Below are positions 32,831-40,985 of a stretch of 64,000 bases of DNA, one piece after another. The translations under genes were made by a program, and so were the position numbers. Under the pieces are notes generated by a model. It saw only the letters and a list, made by a program, of their open reading frames with translations, searched no databases and was not told the origin of the DNA. Position 1 is the stretch's first letter, and every line of letters begins with the position of its first letter. Origin of the DNA: Pontibacter beigongshangensis (GTDB taxonomy: Bacteria > Bacteroidota > Bacteroidia > Cytophagales > Hymenobacteraceae). The DNA is taken from contig NZ_VFSD01000028.1 in assembly GCF_014332515.1 (NCBI RefSeq), positions 1 to 64,000 of the forward strand, written 5' to 3'.

Positions 32831-33022
32831 GTGCCTTCAGCCAGGGGGAGCAGGATGGCCTGCAGGGCGGTTGTTTTCTGTTTGCGCCTTCCGAAGCTGA
32901 TGCTTCGCACCCGGGCCAGAGAACTGAAAAAGATAGAGCGGCGCATGGTGCGTGTATCGTAGGGCAGGGCTGTAAATTTTGAAGGAGCAGCAAATACCAT
33001 AAGGCGTAGTTTCAGCTAATTC

Positions 33023-33076
33023 AGATTATTTAAATGAATATGCTCCTCCGGAGGTTCTGCTACTCCTGCTGCTGCA
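33023..33076 (+). repeat. A-element copy 14
   Basis: AGATTATTTAAATGAATATG head, CTCCTCCGGAGG core, TTCTGCTACTCCTGCTGCTG tail. The tail ends 21 bases from the stop of the minus-strand FAD gene. Confidence 0.88.
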
Positions 33077-33096
33077 TGGCAGCTAGTTGCCATGCA

Positions 33097-34233
33097 CTAC
33101 AGCTGCTGCAAAACCAGTTCCGCGGCTTCTTCTCCTACCAATGAGCCAATAGCCACACCCATACCGGATAAGCGCACGGCACACACCACCCGCTCCCGCA
33201 CCTGCCTGATAACGGGAGTTTTTTCAGGCCCCATGCCCATGATGCCACTCCACCTGTGCTCCACTTCAAAGGTGTTTTCGGGCAGGATCACATTTTTTAA
33301 CAGTTCCTCCAGTTGCTGCTGTACTCTTTCTGTCAGGCCCAGGGCAGGGGTTTCTTCGGTAACAAAGTCGAGGTTACGGCCACCGCCAAACAATACCCGG
33401 TTGCCGATGTTGCGGAAGTAGTAATAGCCTCTGTCGTAGTGGAACGTGCCGTTAATTTTGAGGCCGGCGATCGGTTGTGTAAGGAGCACCTGGGCCCGTG
33501 CCGGCACCACCGGCAGCTGGGGCAGGAGTTGCCGGGCCAGGCCATTGGTAGCCACCAGCGCTGCAGCTGCTTTCAGGTTAATTCCCTGGGTGGTGGTGGC
33601 CACAATGGCTGTCTCCTCCTCGTGGAGGCCGAGCACTTCAAGCCCGTTTAGCACCAGTACGCCCCGCGCCTGCGCTTTTTGCGTAAGCGCCAGTATCATG
33701 TTGCCGGTGTTCAGCTGCCCCTCGGCCGTATTTTTAATCAGGTGTTGCACTTGCCGGAAGCCGAAGCTGCTTATTTTGTCATCGGCCAGGCGGTAGGTTT
33801 GCGGCAGACCGGTAATGCTGGCCAGCTGCCTGTTGAGGTAAGGGAGTTGTTCGGCGCAGGAGCTGTAGAGCGGGGCATTGTCGAAAAGTTCGTAGCCGCC
33901 CCACTGCCGGTAGTCGAGCGCGGCATCGCCCAGGTGTTGCCGGAGCTGCCGGAGCCCGCGCCACCGCCGCTCCACCAGTTCAAAAACCTGTTCTTCGGTG
34001 TGGTGCACCAAGTCGTCGAGGAGTTCGGAGGGGCTGCCAAAGCAGGCAAAGCCTGCATTTTTGGAACTGCCACCGGTTGGCAGCAAGCCACGTTCTGCCA
34101 CCAGCACCTTTAGCTGCGGCTGTGCCTGTTTCAGGTGCAATGCAGCAGTTAGCCCCACAATGCCGCTCCCGATTATCAGGACATCTATTTTGCTAAAGTA
34201 AGTTTCTTTCTCCCAGAAGCTAAGCTCCATCAT
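33097..34233 (-). CDS. FAD-dependent amino-acid/amine oxidase-like oxidoreductase (DAO family)
   Basis: 378 residues. N-terminal FAD dinucleotide-binding motif VLIIGSGIVGLTAALHL, then the GGSSKNAGFACFGSP motif typical of glycine/D-amino-acid oxidase and sarcosine oxidase relatives, and the C-terminal RWSGIMGMGPEKTPVIRQV...VRLSGMGVAIGSLVGE. It probably oxidises a small amine or amino acid in the cytosol. Last gene of the minus-strand operon 35576-33097, 2 bases after the 83-aa gene's stop. Confidence 0.9.
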   Translation of the reverse strand: MMELSFWEKETYFSKIDVLIIGSGIVGLTAALHLKQAQPQLKVLVAERGLLPTGGSSKNAGFACFGSPSELLDDLVHHTEEQVFELVERRWRGLRQLRQHLGDAALDYRQWGGYELFDNAPLYSSCAEQLPYLNRQLASITGLPQTYRLADDKISSFGFRQVQHLIKNTAEGQLNTGNMILALTQKAQARGVLVLNGLEVLGLHEEETAIVATTTQGINLKAAAALVATNGLARQLLPQLPVVPARAQVLLTQPIAGLKINGTFHYDRGYYYFRNIGNRVLFGGGRNLDFVTEETPALGLTERVQQQLEELLKNVILPENTFEVEHRWSGIMGMGPEKTPVIRQVRERVVCAVRLSGMGVAIGSLVGEEAAELVLQQL

Positions 34234-34235
34234 GT

Positions 34236-34487
34236 TCAGTTATCCTGCCGGAAGTAGGGGTGGCTGTATTGGCGGGCAGTTGCTTCGTCAATCAGTTCAT
34301 AATGCGTCAGCATGATTTCCCTTTCGCCAGCGTTCATGGCTTTTACGAAAAGGCCTTCGGGTGTTTCGTAGATGGCGTAGTTGTGTGAGCCAAAGGGGTA
34401 GAGGTTGTTGCTCTTCAGGATGGTGGCCTGGGTCAGGTCTGCCTCCTGGCCAGTAGTTGTTTTTACGAGGTAGCGGCTTTTGCTCAT
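34236..34487 (-). CDS. Small conserved-looking protein of unknown function, 83 aa
   Basis: Soluble, mixed alpha/beta, starting MSKSRYLVKTTTGQEADL with the segment PFGSHNYAIYETPEGLFVKAMNAGEREIML. Its ATG overlaps the stop of the upstream hydrolase gene by four bases (ATGA), and its own stop is 2 bases from the next start, so it is translationally coupled within the operon. No family recognised. Confidence 0.8.
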   Translation of the reverse strand: MSKSRYLVKTTTGQEADLTQATILKSNNLYPFGSHNYAIYETPEGLFVKAMNAGEREIMLTHYELIDEATARQYSHPYFRQDN

Positions 34488-35206
34488 GTGTCTGCTGTCA
34501 GAATCTGGTTTAAGATGTCACTAATTTCGGAGGAACGGCTCATCACCATCAGGTGCTCACCTCCTTCTACGATAAACATGCCGGGGCGCCGGCGCAGCGG
34601 CAACACTTTGTCGGCGGTGCCATGCAGGTGGAACAGGTTTGGCAGTGGGGCTGCCTGTCGCCAGGCCAGCAGCTGCTCCAGCGACCAGCGCAGGTAGGTC
34701 TCGTCTATGTCCAGGATCACCTGCCGGAGCAGCTTTTTCTCGGCGGGGGTGTGAGCCCCAAAAAAGAAAGGGGCCAGCGGCAGAAAGCTTTGCAGGAACT
34801 TGAGGGGCAGGTGCCGCTGTAACCGCAGCTTGCCCAGCAGCCGGTAATACCAGGGCAGGGCAGAGCTATGGGCAAGGCTGGAGATAATGATCAGCTTTTG
34901 AGGCTGCAGCAATTTGGCCAGTTCGGCGGCAACCACGCCACCAAACGACAGCCCGATCAGAATAGGGTTCGGAGCCGTAATCTGCGCCTGCAGCCGCCGC
35001 GCATAGCTCTGCAGCGACTCCTGCACCGATAGCGGGGCTATCCATTCTACATGCTCGAGAGGAAGATCGGGGGGCAGCCTCAGAAACCGGAACATGCGCC
35101 AGTCGGCTCCAAGGCCACTGATGAAATAGATTTTACGCGTACTGCTTCCGTTTTCTGACTCCAAGGTTGCTTTCTGTTTGTGTAACGTTTTTTGGCTGCG
35201 ACACAA
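34484..35206 (-). CDS. Alpha/beta hydrolase
   Basis: 240 residues. Oxyanion segment YFISGLGADWRMF, nucleophile elbow GLSFGG (S87), acid in HGTADKVLP and His in EGGEHLMVM complete the triad. A lid-like helical part occupies about 110-165. The natural substrate is not evident. The first 20 residues are polar and poorly conserved-looking, so a later start is possible. Second gene of the Rieske/hydrolase/83-aa/FAD operon. Confidence 0.88.
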   Translation of the reverse strand: MCRSQKTLHKQKATLESENGSSTRKIYFISGLGADWRMFRFLRLPPDLPLEHVEWIAPLSVQESLQSYARRLQAQITAPNPILIGLSFGGVVAAELAKLLQPQKLIIISSLAHSSALPWYYRLLGKLRLQRHLPLKFLQSFLPLAPFFFGAHTPAEKKLLRQVILDIDETYLRWSLEQLLAWRQAAPLPNLFHLHGTADKVLPLRRRPGMFIVEGGEHLMVMSRSSEISDILNQILTADT

Positions 35207-35231
35207 ATTTACAGCCTATAGGCTGAACTTA

Positions 35232-35576
35232 CTACTCTGCCGGCTTTTGTTGCAGTTCAATAAAAACGCCGTCTTCCCTGACCTCGAGCGGGTAGATGGT
35301 GGCGTTTCGCGTTCTGTAGTCGCACTCTTTGCCGCTTTGCAGGTTGTAGCGGTAACTGTGCCAGGGGCACACGATCTCGTTCAGGTAGTTTATGTTGCCG
35401 CGGCTCAGCGAGGAGCCCATGTGTGGGCAGGCGTCCTGTATGGCAACAAAGCCAGCAGCAGTATGTGCCAGGCAAATCTCTTTTCCGGCCACTGCCAACA
35501 GCCTTGTCTGTCGAAGCGGCACCTGTTTCAGGGCATCTGCCTCGCTTTCAAAAATCTTATACCAGGTATGCTGCAT
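35232..35576 (-). CDS. Rieske 2Fe-2S ferredoxin-like protein
   Basis: 114 residues with both Rieske motifs: CPHMGSSLSRG (C50, H52) and CPWHSYRYNLQSG (C70, H73). It has no membrane anchor, so it is a soluble ferredoxin of the NirD/BphF type. It may pass electrons to an oxygenase or to the FAD oxidoreductase three genes downstream. Only 25 bases separate it from the hydrolase, so it probably leads the operon. Confidence 0.93.
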   Translation of the reverse strand: MQHTWYKIFESEADALKQVPLRQTRLLAVAGKEICLAHTAAGFVAIQDACPHMGSSLSRGNINYLNEIVCPWHSYRYNLQSGKECDYRTRNATIYPLEVREDGVFIELQQKPAE

Positions 35577-35654
35577 GGAAAAGTTAAGAGTAATAAGTTA
35601 AGGGTGGAGTATTGAGGGTGTTTTAATTCTTTATGGCTTATCAACTTGCCAAGG

Positions 35655-35703
35655 CAATTATTTGAATGAAAGCAGCCCTCGGGAGGCTTTTGTTGCTGCT
35701 GTA
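35655..35703 (+). repeat. A-element copy 15
   Basis: CAATTATTTGAATGAAAGCA head, GCCCTCGGGAGG core, CTTTTGTTGCTGCTGTAG tail. It lies upstream of the Rieske gene and follows a run of AAGTTAAGAGTAATAAG phrase repeat at 35579-35610. Confidence 0.82.
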
Positions 35704-35822
35704 GCGGCGATACAAGGTAATGCCGCTACAGCAGGCTTTATGCAAACTGGCGCATAATATCTTATAGAACGGCAGCCATGGCCTCGCAGCGTGGGCAGCG
35801 CCCGGGAGGTTGGTGCAAAACC

Positions 35823-35876
35823 AGATTATTGGAATGAAAATGGCCTCCCAAAGGCAATTACTCCTGATGCTGCTCT
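35823..35876 (+). repeat. A-element copy 16
   Basis: AGATTATTGGAATGAAAATG head, GCCTCCCAAAGG core, TTACTCCTGATGCTGCTC tail facing the DUF3221-like gene's 3' end. Phrase repeats (GAGTGAAGAGTTGAAAGT, TTCTCATTTCCAAATCTCC) follow at 35905-35985. Confidence 0.8.
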
Positions 35877-36018
35877 TTTACAAGGACACAAAACCCAGCA
35901 AAAAAAGTTATGAGTGAAGAGTTGAAAGTCTCGCCTAAGTAATGCAGTTTCAAATCTTCTCATTTCCAAATCTCCAGATGGAAAAATTAGTACATGAAAG
36001 AAGGTGCTGCTCTAAAGG

Positions 36019-36393
36019 TTATAAGCTTACTCTAACGGCGGTGGCATAGGCCTGCACCGGGTCCGACTCCATCACCGGTCCTTCAAGCCAGGCTTCTACC
36101 AATTGCCCCTCCCGGAGCTGTTCCGGTTTTAAAACTCCACCGTCCTGATCCTCAATATGAGTATTGCTGTCTATTTTGATGCTTGCTCTGGCATAGATAC
36201 TGGTTGTTTCCTCCTGCGACTCTACCAGTATTACAGCCAGATTATTGTCTTTATTCTTCGCTGCCGTTTTCTTTAAAGAGGTAATGGTTCCCTGTACATC
36301 AGGAACAGTGTCTGGAATGCGCCTGGCGGTATCGCCGGAGCAGGAGGCCAGCAGAAAAGCCAGCAGATAGAGTAAGGGTGTTGTGCGTTTCAT
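36019..36393 (-). CDS. DUF3221-like lipoprotein
   Basis: 124 residues from the ATG at 36393, which opens a lipoprotein signal MKRTTPLLYLLAFLLASC (C18); a longer frame to 36543 lacks export features at its start. The mature part DVQGTITSLKKTA, NLAVILVESQEE, ASIKIDSNTHI, LREGQLVEAWLEGPVMESDPVQAYA reads as a small OB-like beta-barrel, as in DUF3221 proteins. Role unknown; location likely periplasmic. The upstream terminator separates it from the next gene. Confidence 0.8.
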   Translation of the reverse strand: MKRTTPLLYLLAFLLASCSGDTARRIPDTVPDVQGTITSLKKTAAKNKDNNLAVILVESQEETTSIYARASIKIDSNTHIEDQDGGVLKPEQLREGQLVEAWLEGPVMESDPVQAYATAVRVSL

Positions 36394-36580
36394 GGTAGAT
36401 TTTGGTAATATGGCGTCATCATCGTAACTGCAAGCAAGGGCCAGAACCTGAAAATTCAGGTCGAGGAATGGAGCCATCGGTTCTCTGATCAGGCTGGGTT
36501 CCAGGAGCCTGAATCCGGATCTGAGCGTAAGTGTTAGCAACATCTTGTCTGGCTTCTAATCGCATGCTATTCTACTCCAT

Positions 36581-36627
36581 AACAAAGCCGCATGTTGCAG
36601 AATACTTCAGCAACATGCGGCTTTGTT
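36581..36627. terminator. Bidirectional-looking terminator
   Basis: Perfect 18-base arms (36581-36598 and 36610-36627) with AACAAAGCCGC/GCGGCTTTGTT ends, 25 bases past the stop of the gene ending at 36652 on the minus strand. Confidence 0.85.
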
Positions 36628-36651
36628 TGATAAGGAACGCTTATGCGTGTG

Positions 36652-37356
36652 TCAGGCTACCCTGAGGTTCGAGCCTGGCTCCTTTTTGTCGTCTAGCGGC
36701 TTCGTTTCTGCTGGCAGCACGTAATTAGACACAAAATTTGCTCCCTGGCTTTGTACGGCCTTTGGTTCCTGCAGCAGTACCACTTTAGCCCGTTGGCCAA
36801 CGGTAAGCACCCCAATGCCTTGCTGGCGGCAGAGCGTCAGGAGGTGGTGCGCCAGTAGGTTGTTTCTGAATATAAGGCTGCTGATAGAGATCCCCAGCCA
36901 CTGCTCGTTTGCCGGAAAATTGCGCAGGTTATGTACCATGCACCCAATTTTCTTTTTAAGCTGATTTGTTTCGACAGTGGAGTGTAAGATAAGGGTGGCA
37001 AGGGCAGCAAGTACGGCTATGCCGGCAGCCAATGCCAAATGCAGTAGGCCAGAAAGCAAGAAGGCAGTACCAAATAGCATGGCTCCAGAGGTCAGGAAGC
37101 GGAATTTGCTCAGGCCTTTCTTTTTATAGCGGATAAGAATATGGGCCAGGTCAGAGGAGCCTGCCGTAACTACGGCAGCACAAAACGGGGCATTGTCTAC
37201 GGTGTCAAACAATAGCAGTCCATCAACTTCGGCATCAGCTTTGGTTTTAATTTTATGCCTAACTTTAATAGAAGTTGCTGTATAAGTGGCTTTGTAATGA
37301 GATTGAAGGAAATCGTAAGCAAAATCTTCAATCTTGGGGCTTCTATGTTTTGACAT
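36652..37356 (-). CDS. Membrane protein of unknown function
   Basis: 234 residues with two adjacent membrane segments near the middle (FLTSGAMLFGTAFLLSGLLH and the LALAAGIAVLAALATLIL region, about 87-125), flanked by soluble domains. The N-terminal part (IEDFAYDFLQSHYKATYTAT, KADAEVDGLLLFD, CAAVVTA) has an E-D/AxVDG arrangement that recalls restriction-like folds, but the key Lys is not convincing. The C-terminal part is soluble and ends in a Lys/Glu tail. Family not recognised. Confidence 0.75.
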   Translation of the reverse strand: MSKHRSPKIEDFAYDFLQSHYKATYTATSIKVRHKIKTKADAEVDGLLLFDTVDNAPFCAAVVTAGSSDLAHILIRYKKKGLSKFRFLTSGAMLFGTAFLLSGLLHLALAAGIAVLAALATLILHSTVETNQLKKKIGCMVHNLRNFPANEQWLGISISSLIFRNNLLAHHLLTLCRQQGIGVLTVGQRAKVVLLQEPKAVQSQGANFVSNYVLPAETKPLDDKKEPGSNLRVA

Positions 37357-37795
37357 ACTTGTCTGAGGCGAGATAAAGTATAAGGATAGAACTATAGGTT
37401 TAGCAGCTAAGTTTGTTAAGCGGGTAACTTACACAGAAATCAGCAGTTCTATACTCCCTATCTAAAGAACGAAGTATGTGAATAGCTTTAAAACGGGTCA
37501 AAAATATAAATCTAATTTAAAATAATCAATAAATATTTTTGTTTTAACGTCGAATATAGATATAATCATGTTAGTAGCCCAAATATATATTTTTTTTAAA
37601 GCTGTATAACAATTAGATCCGGTATATGTTGTTGAACTTCTGATGCTATTAAACCTGCAACTACCAGTGCGGCAGGCACCGGGTGCTGCCTGAAAACGGA
37701 ACAGAAAATGCAGCTGCTTCTTACTCGAACAGTTATTTTAAGTAGCTTTACGGCAACTCCCGGAGCGGCCCAAAAGTTTTTCTTTTTTTTGCTAT
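37357..37795. other. AT-rich divergent intergenic region
   Basis: About 440 bases, strongly AT-rich at 37490-37600, between divergent genes. It should carry both promoters. No hairpin, operator or A-element copy was seen. Confidence 0.45.
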
Positions 37796-40354
37796 ATGAG
37801 AATATTCCTATTTGTTTTCAGAGTATACTGTCTGGCTTCCCTGAGCTGGCTTATTCCTGATGTTGTGCAGGCACAGATGCCGGCCAAGCCTACCTCGGCC
37901 AAATTATATCAGGACATCAGAAAGCTGAACGTGCTGGGGAGTGTGCTCTACATTGCCGCTCACCCCGACGATGAAAACACCCGGCTGATCGCTTACCTGG
38001 CAAACGAGGAACTGTACAACACCGGCTACCTGTCTGTAACCCGTGGCGATGGCGGCCAAAACCTGATCGGGCCGCAGATACGCGAAGACCTGGGCATTAT
38101 CCGGACGCAGGAGCTGCTGCAGGCGCGCCGTACCGACGGGGGGCAGCAGTTCTTTACCAGGGCCAACGACTTCGGTTTCTCTAAAAATCCGCAGGAAACA
38201 TTTACGATCTGGGAGAAGGAGCAGGTGCTGGCCGATATGGTGTGGGTTATCCGCAAGTTCCGGCCTGATGTGCTCATTACCCGTTTCTCACCTTTGCCGT
38301 CTGGCACGCACGGCCACCATACCGCTTCAGCCATCCTGGCCGGGGAGGCCTTTGAAGCAGCCGGCGACAAAAAACGTTTCCCGGAGCAGCTAAAGCAGGT
38401 AGAGGTGTGGCAACCCAAACGGCTGGTCTGGAATACCGGCGTCTGGTCGTTCCGGAGTGAGGAGGAGTTCGAGGCCTATGGTGCACAGCTCCTGAAGCTG
38501 GATGTAGGCAAGTTTAACCCGCTCCTGGGCAAATCGTATCCGGAGATCGCCGCCGAGAGCCGCAGCATGCACAAAAGCCAGGGTTTTGGTGCCAGCAGCT
38601 CCCGCAGCAGTGCTATAGAGTACATGGAGCACACCAAGGGCAGCAAAGCACAGAAAGATCTTTTTGAAGGCATCAACACCAGCTGGAGCCGTGTGAAAGG
38701 TGGCGACAAAATAGCCAGGCTTTTTCAGAGAGCTGCCGATAGCTTTAAAGCCGAGAACCCTGCGGCCGCCGTTCCGGCCTTACTTGTAGCCAGAACCGAG
38801 CTGCAGAAACTACCCGACAGCTATTGGAAGCAAGTAAAACTGCAGGAACTGGAACAGGTCATTAAGCATGCGCTGGGGCTGTACCTGGAGGTTACAGCTT
38901 CTGATTTTGCGGTGGCGCCAGGAGAGGCGGTGCGGCTGCAGGTGGAGGCCGTGAACCGGTCGGCCGTGCCGGTGAGTTTGCAGGCTATTACTATAGATCT
39001 AACAAACAAAGACACTACCCTGGCTGTTCCACTGGAGAAAAACAAAGCCCTGATGCTTCCGCTCGCAGCCAAAGTGCCTGCCTCAGTGCCTTATTCGCAA
39101 CCGTACTGGCTCCGCAAGCCAGGCTCGCTGGGTATGTTTGCCATAGAAGGGCAGCAGGAGGTGGGCCTACCCGAAAACAGGCCAGTGGCGCCGGTGGTTT
39201 TTTCGGTGCTGGTGGCGGGGCAGCCAATCTCCTACACGGTGCCGGTCGTACACAAGCGCACCGATCCGGTTGACGGTGAAATTTACCGGCCCTTCGAGAT
39301 CACACCACCTGTTTTCCTGAATATAGCCGAAAAAGTATACATGTTTGCTGACCAGGCGCCCAAGCAGGTGCAGGTGCTGGTAAAGAGTGGCAAGTCTAAT
39401 GTGAATGGTAATGTAGCCCTGTCGCTGCCGCAGGGCTGGCGGGTGGAGCCGGCTTCCCTTCCTGTAAACCTGAAAGCCAAAGGAGCAGAGCAGGCGGCTA
39501 AGTTTATGGTATACCCCCCGCAGGGGCAGCAGGAAGTAACGCTCAAGGCCGTGGCTACTGTAGACGGAAAGACCTACAGCCAAGGCCTGAATGTAATACA
39601 GTACAGCCACATTCCGGCCCAGACCACTTTCCCGGAGGCCGCGGCCAAAGCCGTAAAGCTGGAGCTGCAGAAGCGCGGCGACAAGGTGGGGTACGTAATG
39701 GGAGCCGGAGATGAGTTGCCGGCAAACCTGCAGCAGATCGGCTATGAGGTCACGATCCTGAAAGATGAAGACATGAAACCCGAAACACTTGGGCAGTTCG
39801 ATGCCATTGTGCTCGGCGTGCGGGCCTACAACACCATAGACCGGCTACGGCACCACCAGCCCCTGCTCCTGGATTATGTAAAGGAAGGAGGCAACCTGAT
39901 TGTACAGTACAACACCTCTTCCGGACTCGTGACGCCCGATATCGCTCCCTTCCCGCTGCAGATCTCCCGCGAGCGGGTGGCCGTGGAGCAGGCTGAAGTG
40001 CGGATGCTAAAGCCGGAGCATCCGGTACTAAACATTCCGAACCGGATTACCTCAAAAGATTTTGAAGGTTGGGTGCAGGAGCGCGGTCTGTATTTTCCGA
40101 ACGAATGGGGCAATGAGTTTGAGGCCATCCTGTCGTCTAACGACCCGGGGGAACCGGCCCGCGATGGCGGCCTGCTGGTGGCGGCTTACGGCAAAGGAAA
40201 TTATATTTATACCGGCTACTCCTGGTTCCGGCAGTTGCCGGCGGGGGTGCCGGGCGCTTACAGACTGTTTGCAAACCTGATCTCGCTGGGCAAAGCAGAT
40301 ACCACCTCCGGCAAGGCATCTACAGCAACAGGGGCAAGCGGCCGGGCGCAATAA
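37796..40354 (+). CDS. Large secreted PIG-L (LmbE-like) deacetylase
   Basis: 852 residues with signal peptide (cleavage near VVQAQ). N-terminal PIG-L fold (about 35-290): zinc/Asp motif AHPDDE (55-60), TRGDGGQN and HGHHTAS (third zinc ligand). Two beta-sandwich domains follow (about 370-600) and a C-terminal Rossmann-like domain (about 640-835; YNTIDRLRHHQPLLLDYVKEGGNLIVQYNT) resembling ThuA/glutamine amidotransferase-like folds. It would deacetylate N-acetyl sugars outside the cytoplasm. A symporter gene follows in the same direction after about 490 bases. Too large and exported to be a bacillithiol BshB. Confidence 0.9.
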   Translation: MRIFLFVFRVYCLASLSWLIPDVVQAQMPAKPTSAKLYQDIRKLNVLGSVLYIAAHPDDENTRLIAYLANEELYNTGYLSVTRGDGGQNLIGPQIREDLGIIRTQELLQARRTDGGQQFFTRANDFGFSKNPQETFTIWEKEQVLADMVWVIRKFRPDVLITRFSPLPSGTHGHHTASAILAGEAFEAAGDKKRFPEQLKQVEVWQPKRLVWNTGVWSFRSEEEFEAYGAQLLKLDVGKFNPLLGKSYPEIAAESRSMHKSQGFGASSSRSSAIEYMEHTKGSKAQKDLFEGINTSWSRVKGGDKIARLFQRAADSFKAENPAAAVPALLVARTELQKLPDSYWKQVKLQELEQVIKHALGLYLEVTASDFAVAPGEAVRLQVEAVNRSAVPVSLQAITIDLTNKDTTLAVPLEKNKALMLPLAAKVPASVPYSQPYWLRKPGSLGMFAIEGQQEVGLPENRPVAPVVFSVLVAGQPISYTVPVVHKRTDPVDGEIYRPFEITPPVFLNIAEKVYMFADQAPKQVQVLVKSGKSNVNGNVALSLPQGWRVEPASLPVNLKAKGAEQAAKFMVYPPQGQQEVTLKAVATVDGKTYSQGLNVIQYSHIPAQTTFPEAAAKAVKLELQKRGDKVGYVMGAGDELPANLQQIGYEVTILKDEDMKPETLGQFDAIVLGVRAYNTIDRLRHHQPLLLDYVKEGGNLIVQYNTSSGLVTPDIAPFPLQISRERVAVEQAEVRMLKPEHPVLNIPNRITSKDFEGWVQERGLYFPNEWGNEFEAILSSNDPGEPARDGGLLVAAYGKGNYIYTGYSWFRQLPAGVPGAYRLFANLISLGKADTTSGKASTATGASGRAQ

Positions 40355-40606
40355 GAAACCAGTATGCAGGCAGTCAACTTTATTTCTGAATTATTAAGAT
40401 TGCTCATAGCTGTTTTTCAGTAACCTTAGGGTTGATTTTTTATTTTACAATGTGCTTAGCGCTGCCTGAATAATTCTTTGTCGGCTTTACCTTTTGCCGT
40501 TGCCGTGTGTTTTCTCTGGCACAAATTATTTGCAGTGGAAGCCAGTCCCGATATGATAACCTTTAGGGCGTACCAGGTACATTCAAGTAAAAACTGTTCT
40601 ATGCGG

Positions 40607-40659
40607 GCAGCAGCAGGAGCAGAAGAGGTCTCCGAAGGGCTGTTTTGATTAGAATAATT
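40607..40659 (-). repeat. A-element copy 17
   Basis: GCAGCAGCAGGAGCAG tail, GTCTCCGAAGGGC core variant, TGTTTTGATTAGAATAATT head complement. Homology with copy 26 extends another 40 bases to 40699 with about 33 of 40 matches, while the element itself is identical in both. It lies in the PIG-L/symporter gap (40355-40844) with its tail facing the PIG-L stop. Confidence 0.88.
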
Positions 40660-40844
40660 CCGAAAGACATACTTCTTTCTCCTCTAAAACGGACCCGGCA
40701 ATAGTTACCTGAGGGCACATAGTATGCTTCTAATTTGGCTTTTTTAGAAAGGTTGAATGCTCGCAAAGCTGCCATCATTTCTACTTTTGAATTTCGAATT
40801 TTTAACTTGGCCAAGCACCAGCTTCCCTACTATTGAGCGAACCT

Positions 40845-40985
40845 ATGACAGAAGACGAAAAACGACCATACGAGGAAGACAAGCCCCCCTTGCTGGGCAG
40901 CTGGAAACAATTGTACCTGCTCGTGCTGGGTAATCTGGCGCTCACCATATTCATTTTTTATCTGATAACCAGGTTTTACGCATGA
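40845..40985 (+). CDS. 46-aa single-pass membrane protein coupled to a symporter
   Basis: ATG at 40845, TGA at 40983-40985. It begins MTEDEKRPYEEDKPPLLGSW (acidic, cytosolic), followed by one membrane helix (LYLLVLGNLALTIFIFYLI) and a short TRFYA end. Its stop overlaps the ATG of the symporter gene (ATGA), so the two are translationally coupled. Small membrane partners upstream of sodium:solute symporters are known (for example YjcH-ActP and YhdT-PanF), so a stability or accessory role is a reasonable inference. Confidence 0.8.
   Translation: MTEDEKRPYEEDKPPLLGSWKQLYLLVLGNLALTIFIFYLITRFYA

Noticed and set aside
32731..33000. 89-codon minus-strand frame
   Set aside because: It crosses the terminator of the 69-aa gene and overlaps its end; no start signal or motif.
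37796..40354. Bacillithiol deacetylase BshB
   Set aside because: The PIG-L domain is fused in an 852-aa exported protein; BshB is a cytosolic protein of about 230 residues.
40599..40814. 71-codon minus-strand frame ending in a Leu run
   Set aside because: Its C-terminal part is simply A-element copy 17 read in the forward direction and its N-terminus is a low-complexity phrase; no independent evidence for a gene.
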